Both the position numbers and the translations under genes were made by a program. DNA of 64,000 bases from Pipra filicauda. Taxonomy: Eukaryota; Chordata; Aves; Passeriformes; Pipridae. The notes beneath the pieces were generated by a model. That model ran no database searches. It was not told the origin of the DNA and worked only from the letters and a program-made list of their open reading frames with translations. Numbering within the stretch: position 1 is the stretch's first letter; the number at the start of each line of letters is the position of its first letter. The stretch spans positions 682,001-746,000 of the forward strand of contig NW_024104423.1 in the NCBI RefSeq assembly GCF_003945595.2, given 5' to 3'. Below are positions 50,801 to 63,200 of this stretch, piece by piece.

Positions 50801-51794
50801 CTTAATTCTAGAATCAAATTTCTAGTTCCTTCTGTACAGTTGATCTTCCTTGATTGATTGTGCAGGTTTTTCTGTCAGAAGGGGTAGAAAAATATGTTTA
50901 AAATGGAAAAATGGGATGATAAAATTATCAGATTGGCAGTGGGACCAAGAGAGAGTACAGAACCAGAAACTGCTTTTAAATTACTTCAGAAATGCACAGA
51001 TTTCCTGTTGACAGGATGTCTTTTGAGAAAGGCTTTAATTTGACTACAATATTGACTACATCATAACCATTTCAGATTTTCTGTGAGAGTATAAAATTGA
51101 AAGGGTTGTAAGGATTTCTCTGAACTCATTGAAACTCCCATGTTTGAAGATTTGCTTGAGAACCTTGCTGAAGCTGGGCTCAGATGGATTTCACTTAGCT
51201 GACAACGTTTGCTTGGATAAGAGAAATTTTAACTTGTCAGATGTATTTAGTGATGACAGAGACACTGAAGCCTGGCAATGTAAAGACATCACCTGCATCA
51301 CACTAGTGTTAAGCACACTGTAAGCTACTGCCTAACGTGTAAAAAAAATAAAATTTGAGAAGAATGTGTAAGTATATATGATAAGAGTTTTCAGAAATAG
51401 TCATGGACTAGTGCACTTCAAGCTCTGTACTACACATGGTACTATCCATGTCAACAGCCCAAACTAAATCAATATATTATAATAGTTTTAAAATTTGTTT
51501 AATTCTTCATCCATTTTGCTTTTATTCCTTCTTATTTATGTATGTCTATGCATGCTAGCCTTCTTTGCCCACTTCCCTATATTTTATTTAATCTTGAGAT
51601 ACAACCAGAAAAGGTTCACACAACAGGAAGATGGTGACAGTACGTAAAGAATGACTTCTGCATGAGGGACAATGAATAGGGTAAGACTATAAAAAAAGAG
51701 AAAATTGAATCATGGGAGATTATGAAAGCATGACGACTGGCATGGAGAGGGTTAGTGACGTTATTTTTTTCAGATATTTTTCTTCATTCTGCCC
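47887..51794. other. Unique AT-rich non-coding sequence
   Basis: No gene or known repeat recognised. The longest frame (48500-48889, 129 codons) has a CGNCGKG patch but no conserved domain or splice context. A 10-bp inverted repeat, TCCCACTTCC at 50372-50381 with its complement at 50417-50426, spans a 35-nt loop. Confidence 0.5.
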
Positions 51795-51975
51795 AGTGCA
51801 AGAGCTAGAGGACATGAAAAGAAGCTGGTTAGGAGTAAAATTCATAATAAGAAAGAAAGCTGAACAAATAAACAAAGTGGGGTTACCCTTTCTGCAACGT
51901 GCAGTTGTGCTGTGGAACTGCTGCCACAAGGAGGTCGTGGACATCAAATCACACTTTCAAGAGAAGTCTGGAAAA
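51795..51975 (+). mobile_element. Probable ancient CR1-like LINE 3' relic, plus strand
   Basis: The frame 51712-51990 encodes a stretch (about residues 29-85) that follows the C-terminal order of old CR1 ORF2. QELEDMKRSWLGVKF is followed by LPFLQRAVVLWNCCHKEVVD, corresponding to the usual ORF1-like 'FF..R.V.LWN.LP.EVV' pattern of CR1. Nucleotide blocks CTGTGGAACTGCTGCCAC and AGGAGGTCGTGGACATC support this. There is no terminal repeat. It is more diverged than the other copies and is likely an old insertion. Confidence 0.55.
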
Positions 51976-52262
51976 GTGTGGGAAAATTAAACCCCCTGAA
52001 TTTAGATAACTATAAAAGTTCAGAAACATCCAACTCAGAAAGAACCAAAGTTCAGGACATCCAGAGGCTATGAGCATTTGTTTGCCAAGTTCTTATATTC
52101 TTTCTTTTGATCCCTGACGCATGAAATAGGGCATGGGACAAAAATAATTTCGAAGTTGACATTGCAGCCATTTTTATTTTTTTTTTAATTTTGTTTTAGC
52201 TAGATTTGGTTAAAAAGAAACCTGAAAAAAGTGTGGAAAAGAACAGGAAAAAAAGAATAACC
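51976..52262. other. Unique AT-rich spacer
   Basis: No feature recognised; T-rich run at about 52175-52190. Confidence 0.5.
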
Positions 52263-52345
52263 CGGAACAGGTACCCAGGGAGGCTGTGGCATCTCCATTG
52301 TGGGAGATACTGAACACACAGTAAAACAAGGCACTCAGCAACTTG
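52263..52345 (+). mobile_element. CR1 LINE fragment without tail, plus strand
   Basis: CGGAACAGGTACCCAGGGAG, GCTGTGGCATCTCCATTG and GGAGATACTGAACACACAG follow the CR1 3' region that normally reads 'aacaggttgcccagggaggctgtgg'. It breaks off before the terminal block. Short but specific. Confidence 0.75.
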
Positions 52346-54850
52346 ATGACTGCCTGTAATTCCTTTCTATGTAAATTATTTTGCAAATCTGTAATTCTAA
52401 GAAATAGACTATAATCATGTCTGTACCTCTCCTGTGCAGAATACCAATTCACAGTGTGACCATTATCATGAAACTAAATTTCAGCGCCAAAATGAAGGGC
52501 AGGTCTCCAAGTGTTTTATTACACAGTAAACCATTTGATTTCTCTTCTACATGATGCTTCTTTATATTCCTGGTGTTCTTCTGGCATGAACAATTTTTCA
52601 TTAACAAATATATACTCTAAAGGAAATGGGTCACATTTTTATCTGATATTTTTACTTTCACTTTTCCCCCCCCCACCACTTCTCATATTTTTATTAAGTA
52701 ATTCAGTCAAAGTGCATGACTATCCATTTTTCTCTATGCAATATCAAGATACTGACCTACTTTAACAACTGAAACCTGTTGAATTACAAATGTGTACTTG
52801 GAAGGGCTTTATATATACTGTAACCTTTCAATGAAGGTATGTATCTAGGGTGACAAATGGCAGTTAACACCTCTGATGTTGACAAGAGGCCTCTTTCAGA
52901 ACATAATTTAGTGCATATTAAGCCACTAGCATCAACAATTTTTTACTTTTTCAGAAATAGGCAGGAACCTCATGTATTTGCAAATTTTAGCAAAATAATA
53001 ATAAAGAAATTAGGACTGCCTAGTAACTACAGGCAAACAAACTTCTAAAAATTTAATTACAAGCATACTAGCATAGTAATAATGGGAATACCATAAAGCG
53101 TAGCAATGAACACAAAACTCAACCTTCTTCCTATATAGCCAAGACTGCAATATCACACACACTTACTGAACCTCATTGGTAAAATTAACAGTCTCCCTCA
53201 GACAATTAAAAATCATGCTGAGTACTCAGCCACAGTAAATTACAAATACAATTAAGTAAATAATAAGAAAGCCCAAGTCCCTACTTAAATATGCTGCCAA
53301 TTCAGCTAATCCAAGCACAGCAAATATTAATGCAATACTTCAATGTCTACAGCTCAGTTCCTGATCTACAGTAATAATAACACATTAAGATTTTGTCCAT
53401 ACTCAGAGCAAATCACTTATTTTCCCCAAGACATCAAGAGCACCATGTTACCATAATAAACTGCTCATATCTTCCATCATCCTGCCAGAGAAGGCGGGCT
53501 GAGAAGTTGAGCACTTTTAGTCTGATTGTATTTGGCACCAGTTATAGTGACACAGTCTTTTGACTATACTTCACTCTAAACTGAAAAGAAGCCAACCTGA
53601 AGCTGTTTAACGATAAAGGATTAAAATCAATGCCAATTAAAAGGCTCTGCAAAATGTGATTTTTAATTACGCTACTTTAGGAAGTGACTAGACAATCACT
53701 ATTGGCATTCCCTTGTTTCTGTATCCAAAGCACAAACAATTTATACCTTGGAAAAAACTTCTGATTTCAGCAGCTAGCACACCAATGAGAAAAAGTTTAA
53801 AGTTCTGAATTAGTGATAACTACTATGCAAGAAATGGTGTCTAAAATTATGTTGACAGCACATCACTTTCCAATAATATGCACTAGTGTTGATATTCGCT
53901 AGTATCTGTTTACAAGTTCACAGAGAAAGGATTAAATAAAATTTAATTAATTCAAACTTAAATATGTATTTATATCACTCTACAGCAGTGTGTGAATGGC
54001 AGACATTTCACCGTCTCACCGCAGTTGTATTATTCTCAGCCCAACCTCATAAATATTAATTGCTTTTGAAACTGAGTTATAAGTCTGTACATGAGATAAA
54101 GGAAAAATCCCAAGCACAGGCTTTCCCTCAACATCAATCCACAGGAGGAATAAAATATTCTTTATGAAATGTTCCTGCATCAGCACCAGTGGGAAGTTCT
54201 GCAGTCTATTCTAGTTGGAGGTAAATGGTTTTAATTTGCTCTTCATTGTAACTGAAAGAATCAGTTATATAAAGCCTTAATATTTCCAAATCTGGTTTTA
54301 GTAAGAAGCTTTCACAGCTCCTTACCCAAGATTGCCCCACTGTGAGATTTTCATGCTATGTGCATGAAGAATTTGGCTCTGAAGTAGGCAGAACACTATA
54401 AACAGAGGTAAATTAAAAAAAAAAAAGAAACCCCCAATTTTCTGTATCCACCACCCCTCTGAGAAGCCTATGTATATTAAACAGAAATAGTTACAAAACA
54501 CTAAACTAACAACTGTGCTAAAGGGTTGAGAGAAAGAAAAAATTCTGATTGCAACTAGTGAGAGAGCAAAGAAAGAAAGGCCACAGGCAAGACCTATGAC
54601 CACTCTCACTCTTACAGCTGCTGCATTACTCCTGTCGATAACCTCTCACCCTACCTTGCTCGTGTCTGACTGACACAGGTACTTCCAGTGAGCTGAAACT
54701 CTCGCCCCATACTGACTGTGGAGGAAGAGCCAAGCAGCTAACACAAACAGCCTTGCAGCTGCTGCAAAGAGGTCAACAAAGAATGAGACATGTCTAGACC
54801 TAGCAAAGTGGCATCTGGCACGTATGCACTATTATCTCAGTTTCACACAG
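52346..54850. other. Unique AT-rich non-coding sequence
   Basis: No gene or transposon recognised. A C-run lies at 52663-52673. The part at about 53600-53690 is dense in ATTA/TAAT-type sites without repeats and could be a conserved non-coding element, which only alignment can show. Confidence 0.5.
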
Positions 54851-55170
54851 AGTCACAGAATCAATTAGGTTGGAAAAGACCACTGAGATCATCGAGTCCA
54901 ACCTATGACCTAACACCACCACTTCAACTAGACCATGGCACTAAGTGTCACATCCAGTCTTTTCTTAAACATGTCCAGGGACAGTGACTCCACAGCCCCC
55001 TGGGGTGCTCAATCACTCTTTCTGTGTAGAACTTCTTCCTAACGTCCAGCCTACACCTCCCCTGGTGCAGCTTAAGACTGTATCCTCTTGTGCTGTTGCT
55101 ACTTTCCTGGGAGAAGAAACCGATCCCCACCTGCCTACAACCTCCTTTCAGGTTAGTCATGAGCAATGGA
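54851..55170 (-). mobile_element. CR1 LINE 3' fragment, minus strand
   Basis: Opens with AGTCACAGAATCAATTAGG and TTGGAAAAGACCACTGAGA, then ATCATCGAGTCCAACC, the antisense terminal block. It continues with CAGGGACAGTGACTCCACAG, CCAGCCTACACCTCCCCTGG and GAGAAGAAACCGATCCCCAC. A minus-strand frame (54948-55181) still reads QVGIGFFSQESSNSTRGYSL and HQGRCRLDVRKKFYTERVIE from the ORF2 C-terminus. Truncated at about 55170; CpGs are partly retained, so moderately young. Confidence 0.92.
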
Positions 55171-56319
55171 AGAAAACACATAAAAAAGTCTCATGAAATT
55201 TGTAGAGCACATTAACAGGTCAGTCAGTCGGTCCTTTGCTCCTAAGTAAGGAAGGAAACGAGGCAAAAATTTTAGCCCATGATTATTATATATAAAATAA
55301 TTTTAGTCTGAAGTACTGAATAGAGACCCATTAATCCAATCCCTCTTATCTGATAATTGCATATATGGATAAATATTTATTCACAACACATATGTGAGGG
55401 AAGTTTCTGCATTGCACCTGCATATTCAAGTGAAATGTTACAAAAAAACCCCAACTACAATCTTTTTCTTTCACATCCTGTTATACATTCTATGGAATTT
55501 ACGACTAAAATATCTGTACATCACAGAAGTGCTTGTAACACAACACAGGTTTAAAAACGTCTGTACCTCAAATAACATTTCCACTAGTGTATAATAATCC
55601 TTCATAAATTACACTGGTCTCCATTTTTCTCACGGTCTTAACGTTGCATCAATTCACCCTTACTTCTTTAGGTAGCAAAGCAAGAATTACCATGTTTTTA
55701 AACTGCTCTAAGTTTTCATCTCTCTCTTCCTCAAAATAATGATAGGCAATAGAAGACAGGAAACAAAAAACATGGTCTACTGTTTTTCATGGTACACAGT
55801 GAAAAGTACACAATTTCAAAGTACATCTTCCGTAACCTGCATATGAATTTTAAACATGTCCAGCTCATGTTTTTATTGCATGAAGTCCTACTCCTGCAAT
55901 CATCAAAATTCCCTTTGCTTTGAAATGCTGAAAAACTGCTTCCAGCCTAAATAGCAATCATGAGGCATTTGAGCAGTTTTTGATACTGAACAAAAAAATG
56001 GCATCCAGCTGTTGCAGGGAGAAATTCTCAATTACACAGTTGGTTGAAAATGTGCTGCGTAGTTAAGAACTCTACTTGTGCAGCACTATTAGGAATCTGA
56101 AAACAGGGGGATACTTTGATAATCTAGTCATAATTTTTCATAAAGGTTACATTTCTAGTAACACAAATGAATCTGTGTAACAGACCATCTGTCAAAATAT
56201 TTAAGAGCACATTTATTTCTCTTTATCATTTCCTGGTGAAAAAAAGTCCTCTCTCTTTTTCTTCATGTGGTCCACTTTCAGAGTGCTTTGGAGTCAAAAC
56301 TAAACCTCACTGTATATGA
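55171..56319. other. Unique AT-rich non-coding sequence
   Basis: No gene or repeat recognised. Confidence 0.55.
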
Positions 56320-56354
56320 GATATATATATATATACAAATATATATATATATAT
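56320..56354. repeat. (AT)n microsatellite
   Basis: Two AT-dinucleotide arrays separated by a CAA interruption at 56336-56338. Confidence 0.95.
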
Positions 56355-58309
56355 CCTCTGCATATGTATATAAAGCCTCTGTGTGTGACAGAGATTTTCC
56401 CTGAAAATTTTCATCTGGTTAGGTACTGGTTTTTGCATACAGTGCACCGTTTTTTTTGTTCAGTCATCATCCATTGGCTATACTTAAACTCAGACCTTCA
56501 AACCTGCTGAACAGGGCTCTGAATATTATACTGGATGTGGAAAAAAGAAGCTGTCAACAGAAAATTCATTATCTTTCCATCATGCTACACTGGGTGGTAA
56601 AATGAGAAAAGTTTACTCCTGCATGAATTCCCACCAAACTGAACTGTCTTTGTTAGTCAAGTCATGGCAGGGGTTATGTCCTGCACAAATAAGCATTCCT
56701 TTTGTTGGCAGAGAAATAGCCTTTTTTTTTTTTTAAATCAGCATAAACCATGTATTTTTCCATCTTGTCAAGTTGAGAACAAAAGACCTAAGCAAGTTCA
56801 AACTACCTTGTCAATAGAGATGATTCAGAAGTCTGCAAATTAGACTTAAATTATGGCAAGTATATGTATGTATATGCAAGTTCCCAGTGCACATGAGCAA
56901 GTCAAAAATTACAGTTTACAAAGTTTATTTTTATTAGCTGTAAATTATTTGTTATTTTTTCTAGAAAAAAAAAATAAAAACATTAACAGACAATACTCCC
57001 AGGTTCACCCTAACAAAGATTTTTCTCTTTTTTTTGAGCTACCAAGCAAGGCGTATCAAGACAATTTCATGGAATCATGAATGTGGTACCTTAGTCCCAG
57101 GAGTTTGCTGCTGGCCTATCAGTGTTCACACTGGCTGCCTATATTGCTGTTGATTTTAATGGGACCATAGGATGAAGTAAAAAGCCTTTTAAAAATTCCA
57201 CACAATATAATCGGGTTTATTATATCTAACTAGACAAGCCCTGGTTTTCAATTACATTTTACTGTGACATAATTGAAAAAAAAAAAAAATCACCTATTCA
57301 GGAGAACTTTTATACATATTTTTTTTGATTACAGATTTCACAGAGTACCAGTAAGCAAGAGAACTGTACAAGGACAAAGAGAGAACAAAACTCCTGTAAC
57401 TGTGTGTTGTTTTTTGCTTAATTCCTTTATTAACTGCTTGATTAGTTAGTTTGTGCAGTACCTAGGAAATGTAAAGCAGTAATAAGTGCTAATTAATCAT
57501 TTATATAACATACAACTACTGTAGCAAATTGTACAAACATAGCAAAAAAAAAAAAAAGAACTGCATAATGATGAAGAATGAAGCCTACAATGCTGACAAA
57601 CTTCCTTCATTAGGAAAAACAAAACAGGAAAGCAGTCATAGGCAGCAAACAGTAGGCTGTAGCTGCAGAAAGCCTGCTTCGTGGGGAGCAACAGAAGCAA
57701 GAGATGAGGTGAATGAATGATATAAAAGCACTGCCCAACTGCTTGTATTAAGGAGAACATACGGTGGAAAAGAAGCAGAACTGCAAGGGAAAAATGACAG
57801 TTTCATTGAATTGCAAATGAGAGGTAATAATTTCAACATCCACTGTGACAGACTACTTCTATGTGTTATTATAAGCTCTGGTGGATGCTGCTTTAAACCA
57901 ATTAAGAAGAGGAACTACTTGATGCAACAGCATCTAGTGTAGTAAGTTTAGAAGTGGAAAGGTGCTTCTGCTAGTGCTTTCTGGTGACCTAATGAACCTG
58001 CTCTAACTGGAACAGCAGTTTCTGCTGTCAGAACAACTTAAAAGCTGAGTGATAAGGAGGAGACAGCATTTATCACTTCTTCCAAGTCCAAAATCATGCA
58101 TAAATGGATGAAGCAAATGGAACAGAGTACCTAGTGAGGGTAAAAAAGCAGGAAAAATTGTCTACTGATATGAAACACACAGAAAGGACAGAGAGATCTG
58201 CTGCTCTAAGAATAAAACTATTTTGAGTTCTATGAAAACACCTGCAATGGATGAGAAGAAAAAAAGCCTACACATCATTTATGCCAAAAGTTAAACACTT
58301 GATAGTTAA
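56355..58309. other. Unique AT-rich non-coding sequence
   Basis: No gene or repeat recognised. A-runs at about 57278-57290 and 57543-57556. Minus-strand frames around 57497-57839 are driven by pyrimidine-rich sequence. Confidence 0.5.
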
Positions 58310-58382
58310 CAAGAAAGAAAGAATAAAAAAGAAAGAAAGGAAAAAGAAGGAAGGAAGGAAGAAAAAAGAAAGAAAGAAAAAG
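58310..58382. repeat. Purine-only (GAAA)n/(GGAA)n tract
   Basis: About 70 bp almost free of pyrimidines on the plus strand, made of AAGAA, GAAAG and AAGG units. Such mirror-like polypurine tracts can form triplex DNA and are usually length-variable. Confidence 0.93.
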
Positions 58383-59229
58383 TTAAAGTATTCTACAGGT
58401 GAAAACAAAAATACTTCTGTGACTTTCAAAGTTATGCAATGAGTAATAATGATAGTTTAAATGTACAGCTAGATGTTAAAAGGTAAAACTAATAGGAGAA
58501 AAGACGAAAAATCAAGTTAACATATGCATCATCATAAATAATAATATTCACGGTATTAAATACTATTATTTCTATGATAAAAAAGTTTTCCATATGATAC
58601 TAAAGAAAGATTTAGTGCAACTTCATGAGAAGATTCATTTCACTTCCTTATTTTTGATTGGTTTATTTGCTTCAGCCTGGCAATATACACAAAACAGTCT
58701 GCAGAGATGATTTAGTAGCACAACATATAAGTGTTTTTTTACCTTGCTTTAAATATAGAGAATGCTGAAAATTCCGACGGAAGCATATATTAAGAGAGAA
58801 AGAAGCCAAAACCATTTTGCAATTCCATTGTTAAATTTGTCTAATAATGCCCAAAATGTCCATCAGAGTTCATCCACAATTTTCAATTAATTTGCTCTGG
58901 CACGTTATTATCTCCTTTTGTATTTCATTCTTGTTATCTTGTCCTACTGAGTCTTCCTTTTCCTAGTTTGGGGAATTTTAATTATTTATTATTTATTACA
59001 TTCTCTTTCAGATCTAGTGCTAAGGCAAGCAAGGATAAACCTTTCTAGGTACCCTGTATTTTATACTGTTTACCATAATTAGAGCCAAGTATCCAGGAAT
59101 CAGTTTTATTATTCTGGAAGGCATTATGAGCACCCTCTTTCTATGGTGAATCTTAAAATGAGATGTAAATCAGAGTTTTAATTTAATGGTCACGGAATGT
59201 AGGAAAAATTAGTTTATAAGTTGAAACCC
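58383..59229. other. Unique AT-rich non-coding sequence
   Basis: No gene or repeat recognised. Confidence 0.55.
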
Positions 59230-60260
59230 TCAGTTGAAGTGCCAGGTCCTCAGCACCAACTGCTTCAGTGCACTGGCCCCATTATCTTCTGCTGCCGTAG
59301 TTTCTGAGCAGACACAGATATTGCCTGTGACACCCAGAGTCCAAACACCTTGCTGACCATCATTTGCATTTTCGGTACTTGTACTTTTTTGCTCGCAAAA
59401 AGTACATACGTCATCTCCACATGATGACAACAATCAAGCAGTTAGTAACCCAAGAGGAAGCAATTCTTCAAGTACATTTGTAACTTTGTCCTCTATCAAG
59501 CCACACTGAAGTAATAGAGGACTATCCTAGACTCAGGTTGCTGAGGGGGAACAGGCACTTTTTTTAGTGGTCATGGCTGCCATTTTGTTAGTGGTCCTTC
59601 CCTTCCAGATGATGCCTCCAGACACAGAATACATCATAAGATGTATTATGCTTAGATTAGAGTTTTATGCTGAAATGATGAGGCAAGAAGGCATTTTCCT
59701 TCATGAAAGCTGAAGTTAAGGCTCCAGAAGCCATTTTTCATCTGGTTTATCTAAGCCCTACTGAAGCAAAAAGAGGCTCAGCAGACTCCATCATATTTAG
59801 AGCATAAGGAAGTGCATCTGATCACTAATTGCAAAAGCTTTGGGGCTTTTTTTGTTGTCTGTATTTCACAGTCCTTCCAGAAGATAACACTACACAACCA
59901 AGTGCACACCTTCAGTTTCTTCACACTTTAAAGCTCCACTTTATTTAGGTTGGTATCTTTTGCAGTTTCAAGTTTTGTAAATAGATTGTAATTGTATGTG
60001 TATATATCTTAGTGAAAGAAAAGGTTTTTTTAATTATTTTTTGCTACCGTCTGAAAAAAGTCCAGTCAACAGACCTTGTGTTTTGCTAGCTGAACACAAA
60101 GACGTACATGTAATAAAACTTGACCACGTGGGGCATGGACGGACCATTTTATGCACAAAGTGACATACAAATTGCTCAACTTTGCACCTTGTGCATTTAT
60201 GTGCCCCTACACAAAGAAGAAAATTAGTTGGAGCAACTTTATCTACCAAGTTTTCACAGG
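59230..60260 (-). other. Weakly coding-like minus-strand stretch, possible decayed gene
   Basis: Two minus-strand frames, 59230-59433 (67 codons) and 60034-60249 (71 codons), are Cys-containing and less AT-driven than other chance frames here. The first extends upstream in the same frame to about 59640 with only three stops (two TGA, one TAG). One TGA could derive from CGA by CpG decay. The extended frame includes EDKVTNVLEELLPLGLLTA, then after the stop SSCGDDVCTFCEQK. I do not recognise a family, no start codon in good context or poly(A) is evident, and a frame with this few stops is possible by chance. It is listed so it can be searched, not as a gene. Confidence 0.25.
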
Positions 60261-63200
60261 AATAAATAGTTAATTTTTAGTGTCTCTGAGATAACAAATC
60301 TCATAGAAGTCCCCTAGAATTCAGAAAACACCAGATGAATCTTCATGACACGCTACAAAAATTTTTATTGTTTAAGCCTATGATGACATACTGGGTGCTA
60401 CATGGTGCATGACTCATGGTCCTAATGAAGACTTTGTAACAGAATTGGCAGTATCCTAAGTATATCAATCGTCATTTTGCCAGATCATTTGGTAAATAAT
60501 GGCAAATAACAACCTTAGGATGGAAAACCATCCTCAAAACATCATCAAGTTATTTCTCAGATGCCTCTTGTCTTCTTCCATTTTTTAAATAGTCAGCTAA
60601 TTACTGTGACAGAGAAATCAGTTCTTGATATGAGAAGACTCCTTCCAACAAATTCTCTGAATGAGTACAAAGTATTTTCTATTTTAATTTTTCCAACCAT
60701 ACAAACTCTATAACCTTCTAGAAATATTCTTCTACTATCTGGAACTTTGTTGCTACTGACTTTTCAAGTTCTCTTTTTGTTAACTATGTTTCTCTAAAGT
60801 CCTACTTAAAATGCAGTAATATTTATAAAATAACATTATTCAGAGATGGATAATTCAGAGATTTTTTTTAACATAAGCTCTTGAGGAAGTGATTAATAAA
60901 TCCACTGGGAAAATAAGCAATTAATGACTTTGGCACACTCTCTATATAATGTTGGCTGAATGTCTGAATGTGTTCACTTTGTTCCTTTGCAGTCTGAGCT
61001 GTTGATTGGTAACATTGGCTTCTGTCTGCTACATTACAGAAGACATCAGATCGGAGATGTCTAGGTTACTGAATGCGAAATACCAGAACAATACAGTATA
61101 TAAGTGCTGCAGCACTTGAATAATTCTCTGTTGTAGCAGCCACTTGTAATATAAACATCAAATGCACAGATCTGATTGATTTTGATGAATAAATTTTCTG
61201 TTCCAGACTTCCTCAACAAACGATGACTGTCTAGGTGTTTAGCAGCTTTTGTGCAGAATCCATCACTAAATGGTAGGTTTCACTTAAATAAGCTGGCACT
61301 CAAAACTTCTAATTTTGGCACACCATAGGCATGGCTTGAATGGTCAGACTGTCCAACCATAAGTCCTAGCCTGTGATTTCTAAAGAAACCTTCAGATGGG
61401 AGAAACCTTCCTTTAAACTGACATAGATTTCACTGAGATTCCTCTTATCAAAAAGTTAAAAACGAAGCGATGAGTCAAGTGTAAAGACTTGAAGAAACAA
61501 AAGTTTGACGTAAAAATTCAAATCACTACACTGAATGCTGAATTAATTTTATTAATATTTTTCAATTAGACTTCTGGCCCAAAGCAATAGAAGTACTTCA
61601 CTCAGTATTTAAAAATGTGTCATCATTATAAATGGATAAGTTTTCCCAAAAAGAAGACACAATACCTGCTCTTTTAAAATAATTTTAACAGGAAAGCAAA
61701 ACAACTTTAAGGGAAAAAAGGCCTTTATTTTGAATGCAACTACAGTGAGTACTGGTTTTCTGTTCAAGAAAACAGTATGATTTGATGGGGTTTAAATAGT
61801 TTCCTAGCATTTTTTTGAGCAGCCTGTAGAAATAAATTTGTGAGCCTCATTTTTCATTTGCAACCAGAATGAGTCACAGCTAAAGATTTTTAATGATTTT
61901 TAAATCTTTAAAGATTTTTAAAGATTTTTAATGCACTCTTTGTAAAAAACATCATATCGTGACATCACTGCATACAATTTGCATTCATTGTAAATTGCTT
62001 TTATAAAGAAATTCCTATTGCAATTGCATAAAATTTAGTAAAATAGAATTTCACCAGGTGTCTTCATCATGATTTGCTTTGATTTCTTTTTTTTCCATTA
62101 TTAGGCTAGTAGAAATTAGCCTTGTTACTTGGCTGAACAATTTGTGGCTTTCTGTAAAAACAGGTTTTTCAGTTGAAGTTCTGGAGTACAAGATGAACAA
62201 TCCAGTCAAACCTCTAAACTAAGTCTGACTGTAACATGTATGTGCTGTTCTGCTGATTATGATGCCTGATGAAACATTCAAACCAATCGCATCAGGATAC
62301 AAAACATAAATACCAATATGCTGCTTATTGAACTCAAACAAGTCTTCCTACACATTACTCAGAATCACTATTGTGCAGTAGTACTGAGTCCCAGCATCAA
62401 TAAGCACAGTATGTTAAGGTTGGCCAAGCCAACAAAAAATTATACACTAACCCATCTGATTTACCAAGTCTGATTGCAACAACAAACAAACCTTCCTTAC
62501 AACTCCATTATCCTCAGCTGTGCTCCAAGAACACAATTTCTTTTTGTCTTGGAAGAATTTTCTTCTCAAGAATAATTATCAGTAAGAATGTTCTGTAGCA
62601 ATGTCCTCACTAGATCTGACCAGCAGCCAATGTACCTTAGTATCACATCTGCAACAGACATCAAAGCCAGGAAAGTCAAAGAAGGTCCAAGTCATGGAAC
62701 TGTTGTGATGTGCCTTGCAGTAGCACAGCTGATCTTCCACTTCAGCTCCCAAAGGTCCTGCTAAGGTAATGCACGAGATTGAATTACTGACCTATAGCCA
62801 ATCTACCCTATCTATGCCAGTTATTATCTTTTCTATCTCTTCTTTGCTCACTATCAAAATTAGAATCTCTTTTTCTATAGTTACATTTTCCCACAGTTCT
62901 TTCTTCCATTCTGAGGACAAAAAAAATACAGTTGAAAAGTGTCAACTTGTGATGGGCAAGAAATTATTGAAGAACACTCAGTATCCTGAGATCCTAAACG
63001 TTAGAATACAGAAATGTGGATGAAAAAGGATTTTGCATGTAAAATACTGAACCGCTATCATATCAGTTTTGAAACCAATTCATTGATGTGTCATTCCATA
63101 CAAGGAGATGAACTGGCATACCACAATTGACAATTTCATTTGAAGTACTGAATTGGAAGCTATTAAGACTGTAATCAAAAGCTGAGGTAATTATATACAA

